A model generated the notes under the pieces. It was not told the DNA's origin, made no database searches, and saw nothing but the letters and a program-made list of their open reading frames with translations. 14,736 nt of DNA, taken from Balneolaceae bacterium (GTDB taxonomy: Bacteria; Bacteroidota; Rhodothermia; Balneolales; Balneolaceae). Of the stretch, positions 1-7,775 are shown in pieces (the stretch's first letter is position 1; every line of letters starts with the position of its first letter). The translations under genes and the position numbers were made by a program. The DNA is taken from positions 1 through 14,736 of the forward strand of contig JAASTO010000052.1 in NCBI GenBank assembly GCA_021767245.1, given 5' to 3'.

Positions 1-375
1 AAAACATTTGAGCGCATGGAAAATGAGGGAACTCACCTTCCTGAAGAGGCCATGGAGAAGCTCAAGAGCCTGCTTGATCTCATTCATGAGGCTATCCGTC
101 ATGTGCGTCAGGACCTGGAACTGGACAACGATGAAACGGATCTGAGTATCGCCATGGAAATCGAAAACCGGATCAACAAATGTCGTGACGGCTTACTTGA
201 GTACCACTATGGTCAATTAGAAAAGAAAACCTACTCCAATCAGGTTGGGTTTGTATTTCTTGATTATGTGAACCGATTGGAAAAGATCGGTGACCATATC
301 TTTAACGTGAACGAGGCCATAGCCGGTGTCAAAGTTAAAGCAGCTTACGAGAAAGTAGTGGAAGCTAATGAATGA
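1..375 (+). CDS. Na+/Pi cotransporter family protein, C-terminal PhoU-like domain (5' truncated)
   Basis: The reading frame is open from the first base (K-T-F-E-R before the first internal Met at 16), so this is the last 124 codons of a gene that begins outside the window. The residues form a charged amphipathic-helix protein with no membrane segment. It ends in a PhoU-type helix signature, RLEKIGDHIFNVNEAI, at about 274-321. PhoU-like helical bundles form the cytoplasmic tail of bacterial Na/Pi-cotransporter II proteins, which import phosphate with sodium; a stand-alone PhoU regulator is the main alternative, and the missing N-terminus prevents a firm choice. The stop at 373-375 is followed about 35 bp later by a hairpin that also serves the converging pckA. 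Family: fairly sure; transporter rather than PhoU: inferred. Confidence 0.7.
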   Translation, partial: KTFERMENEGTHLPEEAMEKLKSLLDLIHEAIRHVRQDLELDNDETDLSIAMEIENRINKCRDGLLEYHYGQLEKKTYSNQVGFVFLDYVNRLEKIGDHIFNVNEAIAGVKVKAAYEKVVEANE

Positions 376-404
376 TATTCTATCTCAGGATAAATTAAGT
401 GCAT

Positions 405-438
405 AAAAAAAGGCGGATATTAGATCCGCCTTTCTTAT
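405..438. terminator. Bidirectional intrinsic terminator between the cotransporter gene and pckA
   Basis: Perfect stem AGGCGGAT (411-418) / ATCCGCCT (424-431) with a 5-nt loop, extendable by two A-T pairs. On the minus strand it is followed by a run of seven T (plus-strand A-run 404-410), a classic Rho-independent signal for pckA. On the plus strand the tail is TTTCTTAT, weaker but usable for the upstream gene. Confidence 0.85.
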
Positions 439-463
439 ATCTGGAGTTTTATAACTGACCGAT

Positions 464-2056
464 TCAGAACTTTGGACCGGCGTTAATGATCTCTTTACTG
501 CTGTCAGCTTTATACTGTTCGAAGTTCTTATCGAATAGCTGACCAAGTTTTTTAGCCTGAGCATCGTATTTCTCGTCATCGCCCCAGGTATTACGAGGCT
601 GAAGGATTTCAGAAGAAACTTCAGGGCAGGCTGTCGGGATATCAAAGCCAAAGACATTGTCTTTAACCGTTTCAACACCCTCCAGCTTACCGGCGTGAAT
701 AGCCTGAATAATGGCTCTTGTGCTCTTCAGGTCAATGCGTGACCCTTTACCATAAGGACCACCCGTAAGTCCTGTATTGACTAACCAGGCTTTGGCATTA
801 TGCTTGCGCATTTTCTCTGCCAGCATTTCAGCATATTTAGCCGGTGGCCAGGCCAGGAATGCGGCACCAAAGCACGCTGAGAACGTGGCTTCAGGTTCGG
901 TAACACCTACCTCGGTTCCCGCAACTTTCGCAGTGTAACCACTGATGAAATGATACATCGCCTGTTCCGGGCTGAGTTTACTGACCGGAGGAAGCACACC
1001 AAATGCATCGTAGGTCAGGAAGATGATATTCTTCGGATGCCCCGCAACACATGGGATCTTGGCATTATCTATATATTCAATGGGATAGGAAGCCCGTGTA
1101 TTCTGTGTAATGGATACATCCTTGAAATCTACTTTTCGTGTTTCAGGATCATAAGCAACGTTTTCGAGTACCGTTCCATATTTAATAGCGTTGAATATCT
1201 CAGGCTCTTTCTCTTCTGATAGATCTATGGTCTTGGCATAGCAACCGCCTTCAATATTAAACACCCCATCATCACTCCAGCAATGTTCATCATCTCCGAT
1301 CAGCTTACGGTTCTTATCTGCAGACAAGGTCGTTTTACCGGTTCCCGACAAGCCAAAGAACAGAGCGACGTCATCGTCTTTTTCTCCTTCATTGGCTGAA
1401 CAGTGCATGGAGAGTACATCTTTTTTCGGCATCAGATAATGCATGACCGTGAAGATCCCTTTCTTCATCTCACCGGCATATTCCGTTCCGAGTATCACCA
1501 TTTCATTGGTCTCAAAATTCACATCAACCGACGCATCTGACGTCATGCCTTCTGTAAATTTATTAGCGGGAAATTTACCTGCGTTATAGATCACGAAATC
1601 CGGATCCCCAAAATTTTCGAGCTCTTCTTTGGTAGGACGGATCAGCATATTATGCATAAACAAACCATGATATGGTCGCTCAGCTATGATCCTGACCTTA
1701 AGACGATAATTCTCGTCCCAGCCCGCGAAACCATCAATGACGTATAAACGATCAAGAGTATTCAGGTAATCAGTTGCGCGCTGATAGTTGATCTTGAACG
1801 TCCGTTCATCCAGCGGGATGTTGATCTTTCCCCACCAGATATCATCCTTAATTCCTTCTGACTCTACCACCCTTTTGTCGGCCGGACTTCGTCCCGTTCT
1901 TTTACCGGAACGTACGACCAATGCCCCGGAATCGCTGATAGCTGAACCGGAATCGAATTTTATGGCATCCTCATAAAAACGTGCAGGATTCGGATTCCTG
2001 ATTATATTTTCTACTGTGATGTTTTGTTTGGATAGATCCAAAGTTTGCTGTCCCAT
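464..2056 (-). CDS. pckA: Phosphoenolpyruvate carboxykinase (ATP)
   Basis: Converts oxaloacetate plus ATP to phosphoenolpyruvate, CO2 and ADP, the first committed step of gluconeogenesis, in the cytosol. The 530-residue length is normal for the ATP-dependent family. Visible motifs in order: substrate-binding TGRSPADK (54-61), the GEMKKG stretch (195-200) carrying the metal/substrate lysine, VMHY (204-207) with the metal-ligand histidine, the P-loop GLSGTGKTT (235-243), and the metal-binding LIGDDEHCW (252-260). The GTP-type enzyme has a different P-loop context, so ATP dependence is well supported. The ATG at 2056 gives the standard family N-terminus (MGQQTLDLSKQNI). It is monocistronic: a strong terminator lies directly downstream, and upstream is a 161-bp gap with the divergent VOC gene. 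I saw no clear promoter there. Confidence 0.97.
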   Translation of the reverse strand: MGQQTLDLSKQNITVENIIRNPNPARFYEDAIKFDSGSAISDSGALVVRSGKRTGRSPADKRVVESEGIKDDIWWGKINIPLDERTFKINYQRATDYLNTLDRLYVIDGFAGWDENYRLKVRIIAERPYHGLFMHNMLIRPTKEELENFGDPDFVIYNAGKFPANKFTEGMTSDASVDVNFETNEMVILGTEYAGEMKKGIFTVMHYLMPKKDVLSMHCSANEGEKDDDVALFFGLSGTGKTTLSADKNRKLIGDDEHCWSDDGVFNIEGGCYAKTIDLSEEKEPEIFNAIKYGTVLENVAYDPETRKVDFKDVSITQNTRASYPIEYIDNAKIPCVAGHPKNIIFLTYDAFGVLPPVSKLSPEQAMYHFISGYTAKVAGTEVGVTEPEATFSACFGAAFLAWPPAKYAEMLAEKMRKHNAKAWLVNTGLTGGPYGKGSRIDLKSTRAIIQAIHAGKLEGVETVKDNVFGFDIPTACPEVSSEILQPRNTWGDDEKYDAQAKKLGQLFDKNFEQYKADSSKEIINAGPKF

Positions 2057-2217
2057 TGTATTGAGAGTTATGTGTTCATTGATTGAGTAAGTGAGTGCCT
2101 CTATATAACCTAACTAAATGAAGGATATATAAACTGAATAAATATTTTTCAGAATAATTAACTCAAGCTGTTACCTTAATACATAACTGAAGTCATTTTT
2201 AAACAATTCATACGATC

Positions 2218-2637
2218 ATGAAAAGAGTTACGGGCATAGGCGGAATTTTCTTCAAAAGTAAAGATCCGGAACGCAGCCGGAACTGGTACAGAAAGCATTT
2301 GGGCATTGAGAACGGCAAATATGGCGGCACTTTTGAATGGCGACACGCAAAGGATCCAGACAAAAAAGGATTTACTGCCTGGAGTATCTTTGATGAACAC
2401 ACGACTTACACCGAACCGAGCACCAAAGAATTTATGGTCAATTATCGGGTAGATGACCTGGAAGCATTATTGAAGGAACTCAGGAAGGAAGGCGTTGAAG
2501 TGGTCGGCGAGATCGAAGACCTTGAGTACGGTAAATTCGGGTGGATCCTGGATCCGGATGGTGTCAAGATCGAACTGTGGGAACCCAACGATGAGGAATA
2601 CAATAAGATCAAAGGTGAAACGAATATGAGTGAGTGA
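2218..2637 (+). CDS. VOC (glyoxalase/bleomycin-resistance) superfamily protein
   Basis: 139 residues, one vicinal-oxygen-chelate domain. The N-terminal strand (GIGGIFFKSKDPERSRNWYRKHLGI, about 6-30) is the usual start of this fold, with the D-P-x-x-x-x-x-W-Y pattern. The C-terminal strand DPDG-VKIELWEP (112-123) carries the canonical metal-ligand glutamate, E119. The expected first-strand ligand (His, Gln or Glu after the opening strand) is not evident: the segment reads GGIFF. Metal binding and catalysis are therefore uncertain, and the substrate cannot be read from sequence. VOC members include glyoxalases, extradiol dioxygenases and resistance proteins. No Shine-Dalgarno sequence precedes the ATG. 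The stop lies 8 bp from the stop of the convergent sugar dehydrogenase gene, with no terminator between. Fold call sure, function unknown. Confidence 0.85.
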   Translation: MKRVTGIGGIFFKSKDPERSRNWYRKHLGIENGKYGGTFEWRHAKDPDKKGFTAWSIFDEHTTYTEPSTKEFMVNYRVDDLEALLKELRKEGVEVVGEIEDLEYGKFGWILDPDGVKIELWEPNDEEYNKIKGETNMSE

Positions 2638-2645
2638 ACTTTGAA

Positions 2646-3866
2646 TCAATCCTCGTCATAAAAAACATTGATCTTGATCAAATAGTCGCCCCTGCCCAAT
2701 GAAGGATCATAAGTTCTGTCTTTATTGCTAGTGATCATGTAAAGAGATCCATCCGGTGATTCTTCTATGGACCGCACACGATGGTAATCGTGTGTTTTAT
2801 TGGTAATTATAGGAGTCAATTCGTGTACCACGCCATTTTCAAAAGTAAGTCGCCAAAGAGTTTTACTTCTGAGTCCCGCAAACATAAAAGAATCTTCCCA
2901 TGGTCCAAAATTAACAAAAGTTGCTCCTGACGGAGCCCAGGTATAATCTAATTCTGATTCTCCTTCCTCTGCAACTCCGCTATGAATTAAGGGTGTTTCC
3001 ATACCGGGTGAGGTTTCATCTCCTCTTATTTTCGGCCAGCCGTAGTTTTTACCGGGTAAAATTTGATTGATCTCGTCATGGCAACAACCCTGACTGGAAG
3101 ATGGTCCGTGTTCTGTAGCTAACATCGTACCCGATGATTTATGCCAGGCAAATCCTTGTGGATTTCGATGACCGTAGGAATATATATAGGAATTTGGAAA
3201 TGGGTTATCGATTGGTACAGAACCATCCGGATTAAGCCTTAATATTTTTCCTGACAGGTCCTGAAGATCCTGGGCAGAATTGACCTCAAATCTATCCCCA
3301 ACAGACCAATACAGCTTGTTATCAGGACCAAACTTTAATTGTGCTGCCTGATGAAGATCATCTCCAGGTACCTCATCCAAAAGTATTTTATCAAAAACAC
3401 CCTTACCTGTCTCTGAATCTTCTTTTAATCTTATGAGTCGGTTAAGATCATAATTGTACTCATCCGTATGGTAGGCGAATCCGATGTATACATAGCCATT
3501 GGTATCAAAATCAGGATCAACAGCAATGCCTTGTAAACCTGCTCTTCTCTCATTTGAATTACCAGGTAGAACTATCCCTTCTTCATTGAGGTAATCTTCC
3601 AGTTCAAACCAAGGTTCCTCCTTTAATTCACCTGACTCAATTTCACGAACACTTCCCTCGATTTCCGTTATAAACAGGCGATCTTCTCCTACAAAACTGA
3701 TCTGCCATGGATATTCCAACCCATCGGTTATCAGTTCGGTAGTAAACTTTATAGGGAGGTTAACCTCTTCATTTAAGTTTTCTGTCGGAGACGAGCAGCT
3801 TACAATTACTATAACAAACAGGAACAACACTCTTGAGAATCTCAAATCAAAACTATTTTGAATCAT
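2646..3866 (-). CDS. PQQ-dependent sugar dehydrogenase (soluble glucose dehydrogenase-like) lipoprotein
   Basis: A 406-residue predicted lipoprotein: a hydrophobic segment (about 12-22) ends in the lipobox VIVSC with C24 as the lipidated residue, so it should be anchored facing the periplasm or cell surface. The rest matches the six-bladed beta-propeller of the GSDH/Hhip-like family. Motifs are GIAVDPDF (113-120), HQAAQLKFGPDNKLYWSVGD (172-191) with H172 at the place of the catalytic base, LRLNPDGS (209-216), SYGHRNPQG (230-238), EHGP (252-255) and DEIN (264-267). Known relatives oxidise aldose sugars using PQQ and calcium; the actual substrate here is unknown, and no PQQ synthesis genes are in view. 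Two adjacent cysteines (261-262) sit just before DEIN. The gene runs convergently into the VOC gene and is divergent from the HExxH gene across 207 bp. Confidence 0.88.
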   Translation of the reverse strand: MIQNSFDLRFSRVLFLFVIVIVSCSSPTENLNEEVNLPIKFTTELITDGLEYPWQISFVGEDRLFITEIEGSVREIESGELKEEPWFELEDYLNEEGIVLPGNSNERRAGLQGIAVDPDFDTNGYVYIGFAYHTDEYNYDLNRLIRLKEDSETGKGVFDKILLDEVPGDDLHQAAQLKFGPDNKLYWSVGDRFEVNSAQDLQDLSGKILRLNPDGSVPIDNPFPNSYIYSYGHRNPQGFAWHKSSGTMLATEHGPSSSQGCCHDEINQILPGKNYGWPKIRGDETSPGMETPLIHSGVAEEGESELDYTWAPSGATFVNFGPWEDSFMFAGLRSKTLWRLTFENGVVHELTPIITNKTHDYHRVRSIEESPDGSLYMITSNKDRTYDPSLGRGDYLIKINVFYDED

Positions 3867-3933
3867 TTTAAGTTTCCATGAAAAAAGTCAATCATCGATT
3901 AAGTGTCAAAAAATAATAACACAAATTAATGAG

Positions 3934-3953
3934 CGTCACTATACTGACGTATA
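3934..3953. promoter_or_regulatory. Overlapping small palindromes in the divergent intergenic region (possible operator)
   Basis: The 207-bp gap between the sugar dehydrogenase gene and the HExxH gene contains CGTCA-N6-TGACG (3934-3949) overlapping TATAC-TGAC-GTATA (3940-3953). Both arms are short (5 bp), so this is only a candidate regulator site for one or both genes. The remainder of the gap is AT-rich with no other structure I could recognise and no convincing promoter hexamers. Confidence 0.25.
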
Positions 3954-4061
3954 AGATCCCTGATCTACCAAACCCTGAGTTGTCTTCTTTTCATTTTTAA
4001 TACCCTCAGTTTCATTATTTATTCACAAATTTTCCTCTTTTTAAATACATAAGTAAAAGGG

Positions 4062-4070
4062 AAAGGAGGT
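4062..4070 (+). promoter_or_regulatory. Strong Shine-Dalgarno fixing a GTG start
   Basis: AAAGGAGGT ends 3 nt before the GTG at 4074. It is the only near-perfect ribosome binding site in the window and decides the start of the HExxH gene. The nearest in-frame stop upstream is the TAA at 4050-4052, so no longer ATG start exists. Confidence 0.7.
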
Positions 4071-4073
4071 ATT

Positions 4074-5258
4074 GTGAATACATTTAGAAAAGGCTGCCTC
4101 ACTTCATTTAAAAAAGGAATAATATGGGGGTTTTTGATCCTTGGGCTCGTCCTTTCCACTTTAGCAATCATAAATTATCAAAACCCGAACCGTTCCAGTC
4201 ACCTCGATAGTTTAAGCCTTACGGAGCAGATACTTTTACAGGAGATCGATCATTTAAGAGCTTCTGTTGGTGAACTCATCTGGCCCGGCTTTAGTGATCA
4301 GGCGATCCCGGTTGTCCTTTATAATGAAGCCTATGTTTTTTTAAATGGAATGAATAATCCCGAAGCCGGCTGGAAAACGGTGCCTTTTGATAAACCAATG
4401 GGCGGTGCCTGGACTTACATTAATTCTACACCACCGCACTTCAGGCAACCGATCACCTCTTCAGAACAAGTTCCGGAGGCATTTACCGTTAAAGTAGGAG
4501 ATGTTTATGCCGCCAGTATGACCACCAAAGAGTGGACTGAAATTCAGCTCACACAAATGATCAAGAGTGATCTCCCTCCATTTCTTAAACCTGTATTTCC
4601 TTATTTTTTGATCACCAACAAACTTGATAGTGACTGGCATATATCTGCCATTATGCATGAATCCTTTCATGCTTTTCAGGCCAAACAGGCTCCGGAAAGA
4701 GTGTACTCAGCCGAAGCCTCAAACACCTTTGAAAGATCCTACCCATGGAATGATCCGGACCTCAGGGAAGCTTGGCTCAATGAACGATTACTTTTGGGAA
4801 GGATCCTGAAAACAACTGAGGATCAAACCTTCCGAAAACTCACAAAAGAATGGTTGGTATTAAGAGAAAACCGAAGAAACATCTTTAACACTCCCAAGTT
4901 GACAGAATATGAACGGGAACGGGAATGGCTGGAGGGTCTTGCCAAATACGCTGAGATCCAATCGTTAATGCTGGCTTCAAATTCAGACATATATGAACCA
5001 CTTTCCGCTATGAAAGCCGATGGAGACTTCTCTTATTACAAAAATGGGTCAAAGAACCATAACCGGGAGATCAAACAGCTTCAAAGTGATCTCCAGTTCA
5101 GCGATACCATTTTTTACTACACAGGTTGGGCTCAGGCTGAGATCCTTGATCGGTTGGTTCCCGGGTGGAAATCACAAGCTTTTGAACCCGGTGTCTATCT
5201 TGATGATATGATCAGGCTGGCATTAGAACCCGAGCCATTTGTTGAAACCTTGAATTGA
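4074..5258 (+). CDS. Membrane-anchored protein with HExxH + EGLAKYAE (gluzincin-like metallopeptidase, unassigned)
   Basis: I do not recognise a named family. The 394-residue protein has a basic N-terminus followed by one hydrophobic segment (about 15-33, GIIWGFLILGLVLSTLAII), giving a signal anchor with the body likely outside the cytoplasm. The zinc-binding motif HESFH is at 195-199. About 90 residues later WLEGLAKYAE (285-294) offers E287 as the third ligand, the arrangement of gluzincin peptidases, where an EGxAxY helix supplies the glutamate. The C-terminal segment (343-365, SDTIFYYTGWAQAEILDRLVPGW) is aromatic-rich. A zinc hydrolase role is inferred from these motifs; substrate unknown. 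The GTG start is supported by a strong ribosome binding site. The stop lies 8 bp from the stop of convergent hemL, without a visible terminator, so transcripts may overlap. Confidence 0.75.
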   Translation: MNTFRKGCLTSFKKGIIWGFLILGLVLSTLAIINYQNPNRSSHLDSLSLTEQILLQEIDHLRASVGELIWPGFSDQAIPVVLYNEAYVFLNGMNNPEAGWKTVPFDKPMGGAWTYINSTPPHFRQPITSSEQVPEAFTVKVGDVYAASMTTKEWTEIQLTQMIKSDLPPFLKPVFPYFLITNKLDSDWHISAIMHESFHAFQAKQAPERVYSAEASNTFERSYPWNDPDLREAWLNERLLLGRILKTTEDQTFRKLTKEWLVLRENRRNIFNTPKLTEYEREREWLEGLAKYAEIQSLMLASNSDIYEPLSAMKADGDFSYYKNGSKNHNREIKQLQSDLQFSDTIFYYTGWAQAEILDRLVPGWKSQAFEPGVYLDDMIRLALEPEPFVETLN

Positions 5259-5266
5259 CTGTTTGC

Positions 5267-6559
5267 TTAAGCTGATATCTCTTTGATCGTCTCTTCAAAC
5301 GCAGTAAGGGTATTACTGATGTCACCCGAGGTCAAAGCATTGCTCAGAAAGAACGCCTCAAATGGTGATGGAGGTAAATGTACTCCCCGGTTCAGCATTC
5401 CGTGGAAGATCTTACCAAACAACTCTTTATCGGTACGGTTGGCGTCATCAAAGGTCTCAACCGGACCTTCACAATAGAATACACCCACCATAGAGCCCAC
5501 TCGGTTTATGCTATGGGGAATATCGTGATCACTGAGGATCTGTCCGATCCCATTTGCCAAAACCGAAGCCTTTTTCTCAAGCTCCTCATACACCTGTGGA
5601 TTATCCTTCAGCTTTTTGAGCAACGTATATCCTGCTGCCATCGCCAGGGGATTTCCGGATAACGTTCCCGCCTGATACACAGGACCGGTCGGCGCTACAT
5701 AATCCATGATCTCTTCTTTACCACCATAGGCGCCTACCGGCAGTCCTGCCCCGATGATCTTACCATACGTCACCATATCGGCGGTTACTCCGAATACTTT
5801 CTGTGCACCCTGGAAATCTACCCGAAAACCGGTCATTACCTCATCAAAAATGAGGACGATGTTATACGTATCACAAAGCTCTCGCAACCCTTCTAAAAAT
5901 CCTTCCTTAGGAGGAATACATCCCATGTTTCCGGCCACAGGTTCCAGAATGATCGCCGCGATATCATCGCCATTGGCTTCCACCAGTTTCTTGACTGAAT
6001 CCAGATCGTTGTACCTGGCATTGAGCGTATCCTTGGCGGTTCCCTCAGTGACTCCCGGACTGCTGGGTTCTCCCATGGTCAAAGCACCGCTTCCGGCTTC
6101 GATCAGGAATGAATCGCCATGACCATGATAATTTCCCTTGAACTTGATGATCTTATTCTTACCTGTGTAACCCCGGGCTACACGAATGGCACTCATGGTT
6201 GCTTCAGTTCCTGAATTCACCATACGCACCTTATCGACTCCCGGTACTGAACCTGTGATCATTTCGGCCATTTCCACTTCAAGCCGGGTTGGTGCCCCAA
6301 AAGAGGTAGAATTAGCCGCTGTTTCCTGAACAGCTCTAACCACATCCGGTTCCGCATGACCCAACAACATAGGACCCCAGGAACTGATGTAATCAATGTA
6401 TTTATTCCCGTCTTCATCCCATAAATAGGCCCCATTGGCTTTCTTGATGAAGATGGGCGTCCCACCTACACTGTTAAAGGCCCGAACAGGAGAATTCACT
6501 CCACCTGGAATGACTTTTGATGCTCGCTCGTAAAGGTCTTTGCTGTTTTGGGTATTCAT
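5267..6559 (-). CDS. hemL: Glutamate-1-semialdehyde 2,1-aminomutase
   Basis: A PLP enzyme that converts glutamate-1-semialdehyde, the HemA product, to 5-aminolevulinate. The 430-residue length is typical. Key segments: GGVNSPVRAF (19-28), NSGTEATMSA (115-124) binding the cofactor phosphate, YHGHGD (144-149), DEVMTGFR (239-246) with the aspartate that contacts the PLP ring nitrogen, and YGKIIGAGLPVGAYGG (265-280) with K267 as the Schiff-base lysine. The YGKI-IGAGLPVGA context distinguishes it from acetylornithine and GABA aminotransferases. It is the last gene of the minus-strand heme operon, separated from hemB by 165 bp that hold palindromic repeats. AGGA lies almost against the ATG, so the ribosome binding site is poor. 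It meets the convergent HExxH gene 8 bp past its stop. Confidence 0.97.
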   Translation of the reverse strand: MNTQNSKDLYERASKVIPGGVNSPVRAFNSVGGTPIFIKKANGAYLWDEDGNKYIDYISSWGPMLLGHAEPDVVRAVQETAANSTSFGAPTRLEVEMAEMITGSVPGVDKVRMVNSGTEATMSAIRVARGYTGKNKIIKFKGNYHGHGDSFLIEAGSGALTMGEPSSPGVTEGTAKDTLNARYNDLDSVKKLVEANGDDIAAIILEPVAGNMGCIPPKEGFLEGLRELCDTYNIVLIFDEVMTGFRVDFQGAQKVFGVTADMVTYGKIIGAGLPVGAYGGKEEIMDYVAPTGPVYQAGTLSGNPLAMAAGYTLLKKLKDNPQVYEELEKKASVLANGIGQILSDHDIPHSINRVGSMVGVFYCEGPVETFDDANRTDKELFGKIFHGMLNRGVHLPPSPFEAFFLSNALTSGDISNTLTAFEETIKEISA

Positions 6560-6607
6560 ATCCTTATTTTCTCAATTGTTATAATTCCTTGAATTCAAAT
6601 TCTGATC

Positions 6608-6653
6608 TCCATCACCGTAGGGGTAATTCATGAATTACCCCTACGGTGATGGA
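6608..6653. repeat. 46-bp perfect palindrome, hem intergenic repeat copy A
   Basis: Each 23-bp arm is perfectly complementary, centred on TTCA|TGAA between 6630 and 6631. The core TAATTCATGAATTA is flanked by GGGG/CCCC and then CATCACCGTA and its complement. It lies between hemB and hemL and can form a long hairpin in DNA or RNA, but no T-run follows, so it is not a standard terminator. Copies B (8717-8762) and C (9947-9990) share the core. Confidence 0.9.
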
Positions 6654-6689
6654 ATTTCTGTTAGTTCTGCACGTTCTGCGTCGGAATCA

Positions 6690-6721
6690 GCAACGGGCGG
6701 TTGCGATTCGCCCCTACGGTA
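6690..6721. repeat. Partial palindromic repeat near hemB 3' end (GATTCGCCCCTAC type)
   Basis: GGGCG (6695-6699) pairs with CGCCC (6709-6713), and the unit ends in CGATTCGCCCCTACGGT. The same CGATTCGCCCCTAC string recurs at 8787-8800, in both cases a short distance beyond a long palindrome, which suggests a composite REP doublet. Its outer end, CCCCTACGGT, matches the arm of copy A. Confidence 0.6.
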
Positions 6722-6724
6722 CAA

Positions 6725-7708
6725 TTATTGCTCTTTGATCAACTTCGCCGCCTCTTTTGCAAAATAGGTGGCGATCAGATCTGCGCCGGCTCGTTTGAAA
6801 GCCAATAGGGATTCCATCATGACTTCTTCCTCATTTAGCCAGCCTTTTTCAGCTGCAGCCTTGATCATCGCATATTCGCCGGACACATTATATACCGAAA
6901 CCGGGATATTGAAATTCTGCTTCACGGCACGGACCACATCCAGATATGGCATTCCAGGTTTTACCATCACGATATCGGCTCCTTCATTAATGTCGAGCTC
7001 TACTTCACGCAGGGCTTCATCAATATTGGCCGGATCCATTTGGTAGGTTTTTTTATCGCCAAATCCCGGAGCGGAATCAAGTGCATCCCGGAACGGTCCA
7101 TAAAAAGCGGATGCATATTTGGCACTATAAGCCATAATTCCGGTATTCACAAAACCCGCTTCATCCAAAGCCTTCCGCATTTCACCAATACGTCCGTCCA
7201 TCATATCAGATGGCGCCACCATATCGGCTCCGGCCTTTGCATGGCTCACTGCCATCTCTGCCAGCACTTTCACCGACGGGTCGTTCACGATCTTACCATC
7301 TTCCACGATGCCATCGTGACCGTATGAGGAATATGGATCCATTGCCACATCGGTCATCACAAACAGATCCGGATAATGCTTCTTGATGAACCGAACCGAT
7401 TCCTGCATCAACCCTTTTTCGTTAACGGCCTCTGTACCTTTGTTATCCTTTTTGGAATCCGGCACTTTCACAAATAATAACACCGACCGTATTCCAACGT
7501 CGATCAACTCTTCCAGCTCATCGCCTAACCGATCCAGAGAATACCGGTAATATCCGGGCATGCTTGAGATCTCTTCTTTTTGACCTTCTCCTTCCATGAT
7601 GAAGATCGGTGCGATGAAATCAGATGGATGAAGTCGGTTTTCCTGCACCATCTCACGAATAGCAGATGTTTGACGATTTCGGCGTAAACGGGTTGTAGGG
7701 TATTTCAT
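6725..7708 (-). CDS. hemB: Porphobilinogen synthase (delta-aminolevulinic acid dehydratase), Mg-type
   Basis: Condenses two 5-aminolevulinate molecules to porphobilinogen. At 327 residues it is full length. Both active-site lysines are in place: K197 in SAKYASAFYGPFRDA and K250 in MVKPGMPYLDVV. The metal segment at about 119-134 reads TDVAMDPYSSYGHDGI and has none of the three cysteines that bind catalytic zinc in yeast, human and E. coli enzymes. The D-x-A-x-D-P pattern instead resembles the Asp-rich, magnesium-dependent class known from Pseudomonas. It is in the heme operon between hemF and hemL with gaps of 65 and 165 bp, both filled with palindromic repeats. The ATG at 7708 matches the usual N-terminus with the RLRRNRQTSAIR stretch. 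Confidence 0.97.
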   Translation of the reverse strand: MKYPTTRLRRNRQTSAIREMVQENRLHPSDFIAPIFIMEGEGQKEEISSMPGYYRYSLDRLGDELEELIDVGIRSVLLFVKVPDSKKDNKGTEAVNEKGLMQESVRFIKKHYPDLFVMTDVAMDPYSSYGHDGIVEDGKIVNDPSVKVLAEMAVSHAKAGADMVAPSDMMDGRIGEMRKALDEAGFVNTGIMAYSAKYASAFYGPFRDALDSAPGFGDKKTYQMDPANIDEALREVELDINEGADIVMVKPGMPYLDVVRAVKQNFNIPVSVYNVSGEYAMIKAAAEKGWLNEEEVMMESLLAFKRAGADLIATYFAKEAAKLIKEQ

Positions 7709-7735
7709 ATGGTCAAAATTTAACTGTCAATTTTG

Positions 7736-7775
7736 AAAACCAGTAGGACACAAAATCTTGTGTCCTACTGGTTTT
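7736..7775. repeat. 18-bp-stem hairpin repeat between hemF and hemB
   Basis: Arms 7736-7753 and 7758-7775 are perfectly complementary with a 4-nt loop (AATC). The inner part reads GTAGGACACAA and its complement, so it shares the GTAGG...CCTAC outer frame with the other hem repeats but has a different middle. It overlaps the hemF stop codon (7774-7776). The minus-strand tail after the stem is GGTTTTC, too short a T-run for a convincing terminator, though partial termination or mRNA end protection is possible. Confidence 0.85.

Noticed and set aside
385..678. 97-codon minus-strand frame over the 3' end of pckA
   Set aside because: It runs through the terminator and overlaps conserved pckA codons in another frame; its composition is not protein-like.
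2057..2217. Promoter hexamers for pckA and the VOC gene
   Set aside because: Several AT-rich near-matches are present, but none has both boxes at acceptable spacing, so no site was called.
5754..6122. 122-codon plus-strand frame inside hemL
   Set aside because: Antisense to conserved hemL sequence; low-complexity Ser/Pro-rich translation typical of a shadow frame.
6608..6653. Rho-independent terminator between hemB and hemL
   Set aside because: The stem is very stable but not followed by a T-run on either strand, and hemL downstream belongs to the same pathway.
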